In this document: piece after piece, positions 45,886 through 54,257 of the stretch
Numbering within the stretch: the stretch's first letter is position 1
How the letters are laid out: every line of letters begins with the position of its first letter
Source: Diaminobutyricimonas sp. LJ205
Lineage (GTDB): Bacteria; Actinomycetota; Actinomycetes; Actinomycetales; Microbacteriaceae
Length of the DNA: 64,000 nucleotides
Assembly: GCF_009755725.1 (NCBI RefSeq)
Contig: NZ_CP046619.1
Coordinates: forward strand, 744,001-808,000
Direction of reading: 5' to 3'
Program-made: the position numbers and the translations under genes
The notes under the pieces: model-generated
The model's database searches: none
The model's input: the letters and a program-made list of their open reading frames with translations, nothing else
What the model was told of the DNA's origin: nothing

Positions 45886-47087
45886 GGTTCCACCGTCCTT
45901 TGAAGCTGTTCGAGGTGGGTGCCAAGGTTGCCCTCCACCGCGGGGTACTGCACCGGATCGGGTCCGGCATCCGCGGCCGGCGCGCCGAGGTTGATCGCAA
46001 TCCCGGCCACCACCAGGATCAGCGCGATCGCGGCGGCGATCACCATTCCAGAGGGCCAACCGGAGCGCCATCCGGCACGCGCCGGGGGGACCGGGGTCGC
46101 CGTGGACGGGTCGCTGACGGACTGCTCGGCGTTCACCGGGGCGGTGTCAGCTGGCTCCGTGTTCTGGTCCGTCGCCACCGGGTGCTGAACGGTCGGAGCC
46201 GTCACCGGTGGCATCGCGAGCGTCCTCGCGAGTTCCTCGTCCACGAGCGGGGCGGCGGCCAGCTCCCGGAGCATGAACGCAACCTCGGCAGCGGTCGGCC
46301 GTAACGCCGGCTGCCGGGTGGTCATCGCGGTCAACAAGGTCATCCAACCGGATCCGAGTTCGTCCGGGACGACCGGGTCGCGGGTGACTCGGGCGGCTGC
46401 GGACTCGAGGCCGCTGCCGGGGAACGCCTGCGCACCGGTGAGACATTCCAGCAGCACCAGCCCGAGTGAGTAGACGTCGGTCGCGGGGGAGAGCGGCTCG
46501 CCGAGCGCCTGCTCCGGGCTCAGGTAATTGGCGGTGCCGATCACCGAGCCGGTCGACGTCAGTTTCGAACCGTCCACAATCTTCGCGATTCCGAAGTCGG
46601 CGAGTTTGGCGCGCGGGCCGGTCGTCGCCGCCCATTGGTCGAGGATCAGGATGTTCGCCGGCTTCACGTCACGGTGAATGATGTTCTGGCCATGCACGTA
46701 CGCGAGGGCGTCGGCGACGTCGGCTCCGAGCAGTGCGACCGCCTCGGCATCCATCCGAGGTCCGCCCGCCAGCCGGTGGCGCAAGTCCTGGCCGACCACA
46801 CGTTCCATCACGAGCACGATGCGGTCGCCCTCGGAGACGGCGTCGAACACGGTGACCAGGCACGGGTGGCTGAGTCCGGCGAGCAGCCGGATCTCGTCGG
46901 TCTGCCGCTGTACGTCGGCGGCCTCGGCGACATCGGTGTGGAACACCTTGAGTGCCACTGTGCGGCCGAGGAACTCGTCGTCAGCCTCATAGACGGACGC
47001 CATTCCGCCGCGTCCGATGACGTCAGTGACCGTGTATCGATCGGCGAAATGCGCCCCGATTTCGGGTTCGGTTTCTTGCGCAGTCAC
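45882..47087 (-). CDS. Transmembrane serine/threonine protein kinase
   Basis: A 401-residue Hanks-type kinase, the second in the window. Glycine loop GRGGMASVYEA, VALKVF lysine, HRDVKPANIL, DFGIAKIVDG, GTANYLSPEQ and DVYSLGLVLLE are all intact (about 15-265). A linker leads to one membrane helix (MVIAAAIALILVVAGIAINLG, near 345-365) and a short outer tail. GTG 47087 keeps clear of the divergent protease promoter and has GGGAGAC upstream; a longer start at 47123 would overlap that gene. Forms an operon with the lipoprotein. Confidence 0.9.
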   Translation of the reverse strand: MTAQETEPEIGAHFADRYTVTDVIGRGGMASVYEADDEFLGRTVALKVFHTDVAEAADVQRQTDEIRLLAGLSHPCLVTVFDAVSEGDRIVLVMERVVGQDLRHRLAGGPRMDAEAVALLGADVADALAYVHGQNIIHRDVKPANILILDQWAATTGPRAKLADFGIAKIVDGSKLTSTGSVIGTANYLSPEQALGEPLSPATDVYSLGLVLLECLTGAQAFPGSGLESAAARVTRDPVVPDELGSGWMTLLTAMTTRQPALRPTAAEVAFMLRELAAAPLVDEELARTLAMPPVTAPTVQHPVATDQNTEPADTAPVNAEQSVSDPSTATPVPPARAGWRSGWPSGMVIAAAIALILVVAGIAINLGAPAADAGPDPVQYPAVEGNLGTHLEQLQRTVEP

Positions 47088-47102
47088 ACAGCCAGTCTCC
47101 CG

Positions 47103-47108
47103 TATTCT
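47103..47108 (+). promoter_or_regulatory. -10 element for a leaderless site-2 protease transcript
   Basis: TATTCT lies 7 bases before the GTG at 47116, with no ribosome site visible. The 28-bp gap to the divergent kinase start means the two promoters must overlap. Confidence 0.45.
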
Positions 47109-47115
47109 TTGCTGC

Positions 47116-48441
47116 GTGGACACCGTGCTGCTCTATATCGTGGGCATCCTGATCTTTGTGGTCGGGCTCGCGCTCTCGATCGGGCTGCACGAGATCGGCC
47201 ACCTGGTGCCCGCGAAACTGTTCGGCGTCAAGGTCGGCCAGTACATGATCGGCTTCGGCCGGACGCTCTGGTCCAGGAAGCGTGGCGAGACCGAGTACGG
47301 CATCAAGGCCATCCCGCTCGGCGGCTACATCTCGATGGCAGGCATGTACCCGCCGCAGAAGCCCGGCGGCAAGCCGCGGACCGCGAGCACTGGTTTCTTC
47401 GACACCATGGTGCAGGATGCTCGCACCGCCTCGGCCGAAACGATCACCGAGGGTGACGAGCACCGGACGTTCTACAAACTGCCGATCTGGCAGCGCATCA
47501 TCATCATGCTCGGCGGGCCGTTCATGAACCTGCTGATCGCGGTGGTGCTGTACAGCGTGCTGTTCATGGGGTTCGGCATCAACCAGCCCTCGACCACGCT
47601 GGGCAACATCTCCGAGTGTGTGCTGCCCGCCGGTTCCACGGCCACCTCCTGCTCAGCCGACGACCCGGCCGCACCGGGGGCAGAGGCGGGCCTTGAACCG
47701 GGTGACAAGCTCATCGCGATCGACGAGGTCCCGGTGGAGAACTGGGCGCAGGCCAGCGGCATCATCCGCGACAACCCCAGCCGCACGATCAGCTTCGTCG
47801 TCGAACGCGACGGGCAGACGATCACGCTGCCGGTCACCCCACTGCTCACCGAACGGCAGGTCTTCGATGACCGGAACCAGCCGGTCACGGATGCCTCGGG
47901 CGACCCGGTCACCCGGGAGGTCGGCTTCGTCGGCATCGGCCCCGCCTATGAAACCGTGCAGCAGCCGCCGAGTGCCGTGCTGCCAGCGGTCGGCGACAAC
48001 ATCGTCCAGGTCGGCAACATCATCCTGAACCTTCCGCAGCGCCTGATCGACATCGCGGCGGCAGCGTTCGGCCCCGAGGAGCGCGACCCGAACGGCCCGA
48101 TGAGCGTCGTCGGCGTTGGCCGGCTCACCGGTGAGATCGCGTCCATCGACGCACCGATTGCGGACCGCGCCGCCTCCATCGTCGGAGTCATGGCGTCGCT
48201 GAACGTCGCCCTGTTCGTGTTCAACCTGATCCCACTCATGCCGTTGGACGGCGGCCACGTGCTCGGCGCCCTCTGGGAAGGCATCCGGCGCGCCTTCGCG
48301 AAGCTGTTCCGGCGGCCGGATCCGGGTCCGATCGACACCGCGAAGCTCGTACCGATCACGCTTGCGGTTGCAGTGATTCTCGGCGGCATGAGCGCGCTGC
48401 TCATCTACGCCGACATCGTGAAGCCGATCTCAATCCTGTAA
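47116..48441 (+). CDS. RIP-type site-2 zinc metalloprotease (RseP/Rip1 family)
   Basis: A 441-residue membrane protease that cuts anti-sigma factors and other targets within the membrane. The active site IGLHEIGHLVPA lies in the first helix (about 15-35), the second zinc ligand in MPLDGGHVLGALW near the C-terminus, and a PDZ domain (about 195-270, EPGDKLIAIDEVPVENW) between. GTG 47116. In Mycobacterium this gene (rip1) sits between dxr and ispG; here a divergent kinase operon separates it from dxr and about 14 kb separates it from ispG. Confidence 0.94.
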   Translation: MDTVLLYIVGILIFVVGLALSIGLHEIGHLVPAKLFGVKVGQYMIGFGRTLWSRKRGETEYGIKAIPLGGYISMAGMYPPQKPGGKPRTASTGFFDTMVQDARTASAETITEGDEHRTFYKLPIWQRIIIMLGGPFMNLLIAVVLYSVLFMGFGINQPSTTLGNISECVLPAGSTATSCSADDPAAPGAEAGLEPGDKLIAIDEVPVENWAQASGIIRDNPSRTISFVVERDGQTITLPVTPLLTERQVFDDRNQPVTDASGDPVTREVGFVGIGPAYETVQQPPSAVLPAVGDNIVQVGNIILNLPQRLIDIAAAAFGPEERDPNGPMSVVGVGRLTGEIASIDAPIADRAASIVGVMASLNVALFVFNLIPLMPLDGGHVLGALWEGIRRAFAKLFRRPDPGPIDTAKLVPITLAVAVILGGMSALLIYADIVKPISIL

Positions 48442-48450
48442 CCCCCCCCG

Positions 48451-48494
48451 GTGATTGAGGAGCGCGCGACGGAGTCGCACGCGTCTCGAAACCC
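48451..48494. repeat. Intergenic repeat after the site-2 protease
   Basis: GATTGAGGAGCGCGCGACGG followed by AGTCGCACGCGTCTCGAAACCC lies 10 bases after the protease stop, following a run of eight to nine C. Its GTCTCGAAACCC end resembles, in reverse, the GGGTTTCGATACGC sequence at 49266-49279. Sequences like this are common between genes in Microbacteriaceae (recalled, not searched). Confidence 0.5.
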
Positions 48495-48526
48495 GGGCCA
48501 CGAGGGACTAGTTCCGACGGGCTCCT

Positions 48527-48624
48527 CGGATGGTCCGCTCCTCAACTCAAACAATGGCCGGTTCAGACGGCCGAAAAGCGTGGCCGTCTGAACCGGCCAT
48601 AACTCGCACCCCGCGAACCATCCG
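48527..48624 (-). repeat. Hairpin repeat element, copy C (reverse orientation)
   Basis: 98 bp with CGGATGGT/ACCATCCG-type termini. On the minus strand it reads like copy B, but the 17-bp arms (48556-48572 and 48582-48598) have a different sequence that still pairs perfectly. The loop (ACGCTTTTC on the minus strand) and the flanking CGAGTTAT and ATTGTTTGAG-type sequences are conserved. It faces copy B across about 490 bp. Confidence 0.85.
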
Positions 48625-48775
48625 ACCGCCGCGGTCATCCCACGAGACATCCGATCCGCCGAACCCATGGCGCGATCCATCTGATCCGCCGGAGTCTTTC
48701 GCGAGATATTCGATCGGCCGCAGTCATCTCGCGAACCACTCGATCCGGTGAAGCCCATCCGAGACATCCATCTGG
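48612..48775. repeat. Degenerate 29-30-bp tandem array starting in the end of copy C
   Basis: Units begin at 48612, 48642, 48671, 48700, 48730 and 48759 (the last partial). A consensus begins CGCGANNCATCCGATCCGCC, followed by roughly N-AGTCATC. Unit 1 includes the terminal ACCATCCG of element copy C, so the array appears to have grown from the element's end. Similarity between neighbours is about 60-75 percent by eye. No credible reading frame covers it. Confidence 0.7.
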
Positions 48776-48778
48776 CTT

Positions 48779-49001
48779 GACTCGCCAAGAAGTGCCCATG
48801 TTCCGGCCAGGGATGGGCAACTTCTGGCGAGTTTTTTCGCGGGGCCACGGGTGCGAACTGCCGACTCGCCAGAAAATGCCCATCGCCACGCGAGGGATGG
48901 GCCGTTTTTGGCAAGTCGAATCATTGCGTGCTGACGCGTTTTGGTCGACTCGCCAGAAGATGCCCATCCGCATGGGCAACATGGGCACTTTTTGGCGAGT
49001 C
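48779..49001. repeat. Three tandem GACTCGCC hairpins
   Basis: Hairpins at 48779-48833, 48863-48917 and 48947-49001, each about 55 bp and starting exactly 84 bp apart. Each left arm begins GACTCGCCARAAGNTGCCCAT-like sequence and each right arm is its imperfect complement; the inner loops and the 29-bp spacers differ. They sit between the tandem array and element copy B in the convergent gap between the protease and thiolase genes. Confidence 0.85.
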
Positions 49002-49112
49002 GATGGTGCGGGTCCGGGTGAGAAGGCGTGCAAGGCATATGCCGCGGGCCCACGGCGCCGCGGCGGAGTCGACGGTGGGTCTGTCGACCGACGTGGGGAC
49101 GGGCGACGGGTG

Positions 49113-49211
49113 CGGATGGTTCGCGGGGTGTCGAGTTATGAGCGGAACCGATGGCCACGCTTTTCGGCCGTCGGTTCCGCTCATTGTTTGAGCTGAGGAG
49201 CGGACCATCCG
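49113..49211 (+). repeat. Hairpin repeat element, copy B (complete)
   Basis: 99 bp from CGGATGGT to ACCATCCG, 8-bp terminal inverted repeats. The hairpin arms are at 49139-49155 and 49165-49181 around ACGCTTTTC. The body is essentially the same as copy A, 7.5 kb upstream. It encodes no protein of its own. Confidence 0.88.
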
Positions 49212-49265
49212 CTCCCGGCGCACTCAGGCCCGCAGGACTACCGGGAAAGTCCCTCGCGTGGAGCA

Positions 49266-49336
49266 GGGTTTCGATACGCGGCGCTCGCTTCGCTCGCGGC
49301 GCTACTCAACCAGCGGAAAGATGGCGCTACTCAACC
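49266..49336. repeat. GGTTTCGATACGC repeat with duplicated GGCGCTACTCAACC
   Basis: GGGTTTCGATACGCGGCGCT leads into the palindrome-rich CGCTCGCTTCGCTCGCGG, then GGCGCTACTCAACC occurs twice, at 49298-49311 and 49323-49336, 25 bp apart. It lies directly after the thiolase gene end and completes the 906-bp gene-free region 48442-49347, which otherwise holds only the repeats listed here. Confidence 0.6.
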
Positions 49337-49347
49337 GCCGCTCAGGA

Positions 49348-50529
49348 CTACTCCACGTAGAGGAGGAGCGCGTCGCCCTGACCCCCACCGCCGCAGAGCG
49401 AGACCGCGGCCTTGCCGCTGCCGCGCCGGGCGAGTTCGTGGGCGGCGTGTGCGACCAGACGGGCTCCGGATGCACCGATCGGGTGGCCGATCGCGATCGC
49501 CCCGCCGTGGATGTTCACGACGTCGCTCGACAGGCCCAGGTCGCGGGTGGACTGCAGCGACACCGCAGCGAACGCCTCGTTGATCTCGACGAAGTCGAGG
49601 TCGGATGCCTGCCAGCCGGCCTTCTTCAGCGCGGTGTTGATTGCCCGCGACGGCTGCGAGTGCAGCGAGTTGTCCGGCCCGGCGGTCTGCCCCGAGGTGC
49701 CGATCACGGCGAGCCAGCTCAGGCCGTTCGCCTCCGCGTACTCACGGCTGGCAACCACGAGGGCTCCGGCGCCGTCACTGAGCGGAGAAGAGTTTCCTGC
49801 CGTGATGGTGCCGTCATCGGCGAACGCCGGACGCAGCCCGCCCAGGGTCTCGACCGTGCTCTCGGGGCGAACGCCCTCGTCGGCGGTGAGCGTCACGGTG
49901 CCCTTGCGGCCCTTGATCTCGACCGGCACGATCTCCTTGTCGAAGACTCCGGCGGACTGCGCAGCCGCCGCACGCTGGTGCGACCAGGCGGCGATCTCGT
50001 CCTGCTCCTCACGGCTCAGGCCGAGCTTTCCCACGTGCTGCTCGGTGGAGGCTCCCATCGAAATGCCGTCGTAGGCATCCGTCAGTCCATCGTGTGCGGC
50101 GTGGTCGAGGGCCGAAATGGTGCCGTACGCCCAGCCGAGCCGGGAGCCCTGCAGCAGGTGCGGCGCATTGGTCATCGACTCCTGGCCACCGGCCACGACG
50201 ACGTTCGCCTCACCGGCGCGGATCAGCCGAGCCGCGTCGATCACCGCGGACAGGCCGGACAGGCACACCCGGTTCGTGGTGGTCGAGGGGATGTCCCAGC
50301 CGAGACCCGCCTTGACCGCAGCCTGACGGGAAGGGTTCTGGCCGGCGCCCGCCTGCAGCACCTGGCCCATGATCACGGCGTCGACCGCTTCGGGGGCGAC
50401 ACCCGAGCGTTCTACTGCGGCGCGGATCGCGATTGCGCCGAGCTCGACGGCCGACAGCGGTGCGAGCTGCCCGCGGACCTTGCCGAGCGGCGTGCGAACA
50501 GCCGAGAGAATGACAACATCAGTGGACAT
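49348..50529 (-). CDS. Acetyl-CoA C-acetyltransferase (thiolase)
   Basis: A 393-residue degradative/biosynthetic thiolase interconverting acetoacetyl-CoA and two acetyl-CoA. The nucleophilic Cys is in NRVCLSGLSAV (about 90), with FVEINEAFAAVSL, GGAIAIGHPIGASGAR (His) and SLCGGGGQGDAL (second Cys) all present. ATG 50529 follows AAAGGAG. It diverges from the Liv-type transporter operon whose CoA-transferase makes acetoacetyl-CoA, so it should perform the last step of that pathway. Confidence 0.93.
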   Translation of the reverse strand: MSTDVVILSAVRTPLGKVRGQLAPLSAVELGAIAIRAAVERSGVAPEAVDAVIMGQVLQAGAGQNPSRQAAVKAGLGWDIPSTTTNRVCLSGLSAVIDAARLIRAGEANVVVAGGQESMTNAPHLLQGSRLGWAYGTISALDHAAHDGLTDAYDGISMGASTEQHVGKLGLSREEQDEIAAWSHQRAAAAQSAGVFDKEIVPVEIKGRKGTVTLTADEGVRPESTVETLGGLRPAFADDGTITAGNSSPLSDGAGALVVASREYAEANGLSWLAVIGTSGQTAGPDNSLHSQPSRAINTALKKAGWQASDLDFVEINEAFAAVSLQSTRDLGLSSDVVNIHGGAIAIGHPIGASGARLVAHAAHELARRGSGKAAVSLCGGGGQGDALLLYVE

Positions 50530-50568
50530 GGGCGGTGGCTCCTTTGCCTCGGTTGCGGGCCCGTCATG

Positions 50569-50626
50569 TTGACAGTACAACGCCGCGGTGCATATCTTTA
50601 CTGAAACCTGAATCAACTGTCAGGTT
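50569..50626 (+). promoter_or_regulatory. Promoter of the Liv/ketone-body operon with a candidate TetR operator
   Basis: TTGACA (50569-50574), an 18-bp spacer and TATCTT (50593-50598) form a near-consensus promoter for the operon starting at 50680. Immediately downstream, AACCTGA (50605-50611) and TCAGGTT (50620-50626) form a 7-bp inverted repeat over 22 bp. Its size and position at the transcription start suit a TetR repressor, one of which is encoded in the operon. The link is inferred. Confidence 0.6.
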
Positions 50627-50679
50627 AGCACCACAGACATTCTTACAATCCTCCTACGACAGCAGGAAAGGCAATCACC

Positions 50680-51885
50680 ATGCGGGCTACAAAGAAGTAC
50701 CTGGTGCCGGCGCTCATCGCGACCGTCGGCCTCGCCCTGGCCGGATGTGCTCCGACCACGGCGACCGAGGACCCCGGCACCGGCGAAGACCTCGCCCCCG
50801 TGGCGGTTTCCGTCATCACCTCGCAGACCGGACCGCTCGCCGCATACGGCGAGGCGTACATCGCCGCATTCGAGGCCGGCATCGACTATGCCACGGACGG
50901 CACCGGCGAGGCCGGCGGCCGTGAGATCGACATCGACTTCGTCGATGACGCCGGCGACGCCGACACCGCAGTGGGTCTCGCCCGCGACGCCATCGGCAAC
51001 GGTGTGAAGATCCTTGCCGGTACCGCCTCGTCGGGCATCGCCCTGGCGCTCGCCGAGCAGGCAGCGCAGAACCAGGTGCTCTACATCTCCGGCCCGGCCG
51101 CGGCCGACGCCGTCACCGGCGTCAACGAGTACACCTTCCGTTCCGGACGCCAGACCTATCAGGATGTCGCGACCGCCGGTACCTTCATCGGCGACCCGGC
51201 AGGCAAGAAGGTTGTCGTCTTCGCGCAGAACAACGCGTTCGGCCAGGGCAACGGCGCCGGTGTGAGCGCCGTGCTCGGAGCCAAGGGCGCCGAGGTCGTG
51301 CCGATCCTGGTCCCCGAGGACGCCACCGAGTTCACCCCGTTCGCGCAGCAGATCGCCGACGCCGCCCCGGACCTCGTCTTCGTGGCCTGGGCAGGAGCAA
51401 CCTCGGGCGCGATGTGGCAGGCGCTCGACCAGCAGGGCATCTTTGACGTTGCCCCGGTCGTCACCGGCCTCGGCGACGTCGCCACCTATGGCGCCTACGC
51501 CGCAGCCGGCGAGAAGATCAGCTTCCTGAACCACTACCACGGCGGTGCCGCCGACAACGAGGTTGAGGCCGCGATGATCGAGCACCTCGAGGCCAATGGC
51601 CACAAGGCCGACCTGTTCTCGCCCGATGGCTTCAACGCCGCACTGATGATCGTGCAGGCGATCGAAGAGGGCGGCGGAGACGACGTCGACAAGATGATCG
51701 AGTCGCTCGAGGGCTGGAGCTTCGAAGGCCCGAAGGGCACCATGACCATCCGTGCCGAGGACCACGCCATGCTGCAGAACATGTACCAGGCGCGTCTCAC
51801 CCAGAACGGTGGCGAATGGGTCCCCGAGCTGATCGAGGTCATCGACGCCGACGACGTCGCGCCGCCGGTCGCCGCAGCCAAGTAA
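50680..51885 (+). CDS. Branched-chain amino acid-type ABC transporter binding lipoprotein
   Basis: A 401-residue type I periplasmic-binding-fold lipoprotein; lipobox LALAGC (Cys23). It has the LivJ-like ligand fold: VAVSVITSQTGPLAAYGEAY, ILAGTASSGIALALAEQAAQN, TFRSGRQTYQD and GYFRP-equivalent regions. ATG 50680 follows AGGAAAGG. Liv-type binding proteins take many carboxylates besides amino acids; the downstream genes suggest a hydroxyacid or acyl substrate here. Confidence 0.9.
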   Translation: MRATKKYLVPALIATVGLALAGCAPTTATEDPGTGEDLAPVAVSVITSQTGPLAAYGEAYIAAFEAGIDYATDGTGEAGGREIDIDFVDDAGDADTAVGLARDAIGNGVKILAGTASSGIALALAEQAAQNQVLYISGPAAADAVTGVNEYTFRSGRQTYQDVATAGTFIGDPAGKKVVVFAQNNAFGQGNGAGVSAVLGAKGAEVVPILVPEDATEFTPFAQQIADAAPDLVFVAWAGATSGAMWQALDQQGIFDVAPVVTGLGDVATYGAYAAAGEKISFLNHYHGGAADNEVEAAMIEHLEANGHKADLFSPDGFNAALMIVQAIEEGGGDDVDKMIESLEGWSFEGPKGTMTIRAEDHAMLQNMYQARLTQNGGEWVPELIEVIDADDVAPPVAAAK

Positions 51886-51898
51886 GGAACCGAACCAG

Positions 51899-52654
51899 AT
51901 GACCCACCAGCCCGTGCTCGCCGTCGAGCACCTCGGCCTGCAGATCGGTGGCGCACGCATCATCGATGACGTGTCGCTCGAGATCCCCGCAGGCGAGATG
52001 CTCGGCGTGATCGGCCCCAATGGGGCAGGCAAGACGACCCTGTTCAACCTCATCTCCGGAGTGCTGACCCCCACCGAGGGATCGGTGCTCCTTGAGGGCA
52101 GGAACGTCACCGCCGACCCGATCCATCGGCGGGCACGGGCTGGACTCGGTCGAACCTTCCAGACTTCCAGCCTGTTCACGGCGCTCACCGCGTTCGAGAA
52201 CGTGCGCCTCGCCGCGCAAGCAGCGGCATCCGGAGCGATTTCGTTGCTCCAGTTCCCGCGACCGACCGACGATTCCAGCCGCATCGCTCGCGAGCGCCTC
52301 GATGAGGTGGGGCTGTCTCATCACGCAGAGACCGCCGCCGGCGTGCTGTCCCACGGTGACAAGCGCAAGCTCGAGATCGCCATGCTGCTCGCAGTGGAAC
52401 CCCGCGTCATCCTGCTTGATGAGCCGATGGCGGGCGTCGGGTCTGCGGATGTCCCGGGCCTCAGCGAGGTGATCAGGCAGGTGCACAATTCAGGTCGCAC
52501 GGTGCTGATGGTCGAACACCACATGGATGTCGTGCTGGGGCTCGTCGACCGGGTCGCCGTCATGCACCACGGGCAGTTGCTCGCGGTGGACACGCCGGCC
52601 GCAGTGATGGCCAACCCCACCGTCCAGAGCGCCTACCTCGGGGAGACCGTATGA
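51899..52654 (+). CDS. livG: ABC transporter ATP-binding protein (LivG-like)
   Basis: 251 residues. Walker A GPNGAGKTTL, the LivG-typical GLGRTFQTSSLF Q-loop, signature LSHGDKRKLEIAM, Walker B VILLDEPMAGVG and H-loop VEHHMDVV. ATG 51899 with AAGGAAC upstream. Its stop overlaps the next ATG by 4 bp. Pairs with LivF to power the permeases. The substrate-based symbol is by family only. Confidence 0.9.
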   Translation: MTHQPVLAVEHLGLQIGGARIIDDVSLEIPAGEMLGVIGPNGAGKTTLFNLISGVLTPTEGSVLLEGRNVTADPIHRRARAGLGRTFQTSSLFTALTAFENVRLAAQAAASGAISLLQFPRPTDDSSRIARERLDEVGLSHHAETAAGVLSHGDKRKLEIAMLLAVEPRVILLDEPMAGVGSADVPGLSEVIRQVHNSGRTVLMVEHHMDVVLGLVDRVAVMHHGQLLAVDTPAAVMANPTVQSAYLGETV

Positions 52655-53388
52655 CCGAGATCATCCTGCGCGTGGACGCGCTGAACGCCCGCGTCGCCGG
52701 GCAACAGGTCGTCGAGAGCGTCGGCTTCGAGGTGCCGGCCACCGGCGTCACCGCGCTGCTCGGCCGGAACGGCGTCGGCAAGACGTCGACGATCAAGGCC
52801 ATCCTCGGACTGATCGAGCGCCGCGGCACTGTCGAGTTCGCCGGAGTCCGCATCGACAACCTGCCAACCCACAAGATCGTGCAGCGCGGGATCGGCTACG
52901 TGCCCGAGGACCGTGAGGTATTCGGAAAGCTCACTGTCGCCGAGAACCTGCGACTGGCCGAGCGGGATGCCACCCCGAACCGTGCCATGGTCGAAGAGCT
53001 CTTCCCCGACCTCACTGCCCGCGCCGGTCAGCAGGCCGGGACCCTGTCCGGTGGACAGCAGCAGATGGTGTCGCTCGCACGCGCGCTGCTCAACAAGAAC
53101 CGCCTGCTGCTGGTTGATGAGCCGACGAAGGGCCTCGCGCCCAAGATCGTGCTGGAAGTCGGCGCCGCGCTACAGCGTGCCGCCGCAACCGTGCCGATCC
53201 TGCTCGTCGAACAGAACCTGCAGGTCGTCCGCCAACTCGCGGACACCGTCGTCGTGCTCGAGGGCGGGCGTGTGGTGCACACCGGCTCCGCACAGGAGCT
53301 GCTCGATGACGATGCCCTGACCACTCGTCTGCTCGGCGTCCACGGCGCCAGCGAAGACGACCTCGCTACCAAGGAGACCGGCCTGTGA
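52651..53388 (+). CDS. livF: ABC transporter ATP-binding protein (LivF-like)
   Basis: 245 residues. Walker A GRNGVGKTST, Q-loop YVPEDREVFGKLTV (the LivF form), signature LSGGQQQMVSLARAL, Walker B LLLVDEPTKGLAP and a final VEQNLQVV. ATG 52651 overlaps the LivG stop and its stop overlaps the LivH GTG, both by 4 bp. Confidence 0.9.
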   Translation: MTEIILRVDALNARVAGQQVVESVGFEVPATGVTALLGRNGVGKTSTIKAILGLIERRGTVEFAGVRIDNLPTHKIVQRGIGYVPEDREVFGKLTVAENLRLAERDATPNRAMVEELFPDLTARAGQQAGTLSGGQQQMVSLARALLNKNRLLLVDEPTKGLAPKIVLEVGAALQRAAATVPILLVEQNLQVVRQLADTVVVLEGGRVVHTGSAQELLDDDALTTRLLGVHGASEDDLATKETGL

Positions 53389-54257
53389 GCACCGTCGTCC
53401 TGCTGCTGATCACCGGGCTCGGCCTCGGCGCACTGTACTTCCTCGTCGCCAGCGGACTCTCGCTGATCTATGGGCTGATGGGCGTGCTGAACTTCGCCCA
53501 CGGGTCCTTCCTCACCCTGGGCGCCTTCGCCGGCTTCGAGATCGCCCGGCGGATGGAGACCAACAGTTGGGGCACCTTCGCCCTCTCGGTCCTGGTCGGC
53601 GCCGTCGTCGGCGCGTTGATCGCCGCGGCCACTGAGCTGCTGCTGATCCGACGGCTGTATCTGCGGCATATCGAACAAGTGCTCGTCACCGTCGGGCTGG
53701 GCCTTGCCACGGTTGCCTTGTTCGAGGGGATCTGGGGCGTCGACCCGATCGTCATCGGCGGACCGGCCTGGTTCGAGCAGACCACCCAGGTGCTGGGTGC
53801 CAACATCCCGAACGACCGCTTCGTGCTGATCGCCGCCGCGGTGCTCGTGTTGCTGGCGATCGTGCTCTTCCTGAAGTTCACCCGATACGGGCTGGTCATC
53901 CGCGCCGGTGTCGAGAACCGGTCCATGGTCACCGCGCTCGGCATCGACGTGCGACGAGCGTTCACCCTGGTCTTCGCGATCGGCGGCGCCGCCGCGGGCA
54001 TCGGAGGAGTGCTCGCCTCGCACTACTTCGGCTACGTGTCACCACACATCGGCATCTCACTGCTGATCTTCGCCTTCATCGTCACAGTGATCGGCGGGCT
54101 GGGCTCGCTCGCCGGTGCGGCGATCGCATCGGTCGTGGTCGCGGTGCTGCAGCAGTTCGCCAACTTCTACTGGAACAGCGGCGACCTGGTCGTGGTGCTG
54201 CTGCTGGCGGCGGTGCTGCTGGTTCGCCCGGCCGGACTTCTCGGGAGCAAGGCATGA
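53385..54257 (+). CDS. livH: Branched-chain-type ABC transporter permease (LivH-like)
   Basis: A 290-residue integral membrane permease with about eight helices. It starts VVLLLITGLGLGALYFLVAS and carries GLSLIYGLMGVLNFAHG, the LivH hallmark. A conserved cytoplasmic segment is TRYGLVIRAGVENRSMVTALGIDV. GTG 53385 overlaps LivF and the stop overlaps LivM. Dimerises with LivM. Confidence 0.9.
   Translation: MSTVVLLLITGLGLGALYFLVASGLSLIYGLMGVLNFAHGSFLTLGAFAGFEIARRMETNSWGTFALSVLVGAVVGALIAAATELLLIRRLYLRHIEQVLVTVGLGLATVALFEGIWGVDPIVIGGPAWFEQTTQVLGANIPNDRFVLIAAAVLVLLAIVLFLKFTRYGLVIRAGVENRSMVTALGIDVRRAFTLVFAIGGAAAGIGGVLASHYFGYVSPHIGISLLIFAFIVTVIGGLGSLAGAAIASVVVAVLQQFANFYWNSGDLVVVLLLAAVLLVRPAGLLGSKA

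Noticed and set aside
48779-49001. CRISPR-like array
   Set aside because: Only three units, each an imperfect hairpin with both arms conserved, 29-bp spacers, no leader and no cas genes nearby. It is better described as palindromic repeats.
48405-49033. Open reading frames on both strands across the repeat-rich patch
   Set aside because: They run through inverted repeats and a 29-30-bp array whose period is not a multiple of three, have no ribosome site and no family signature. They are open because of high GC.
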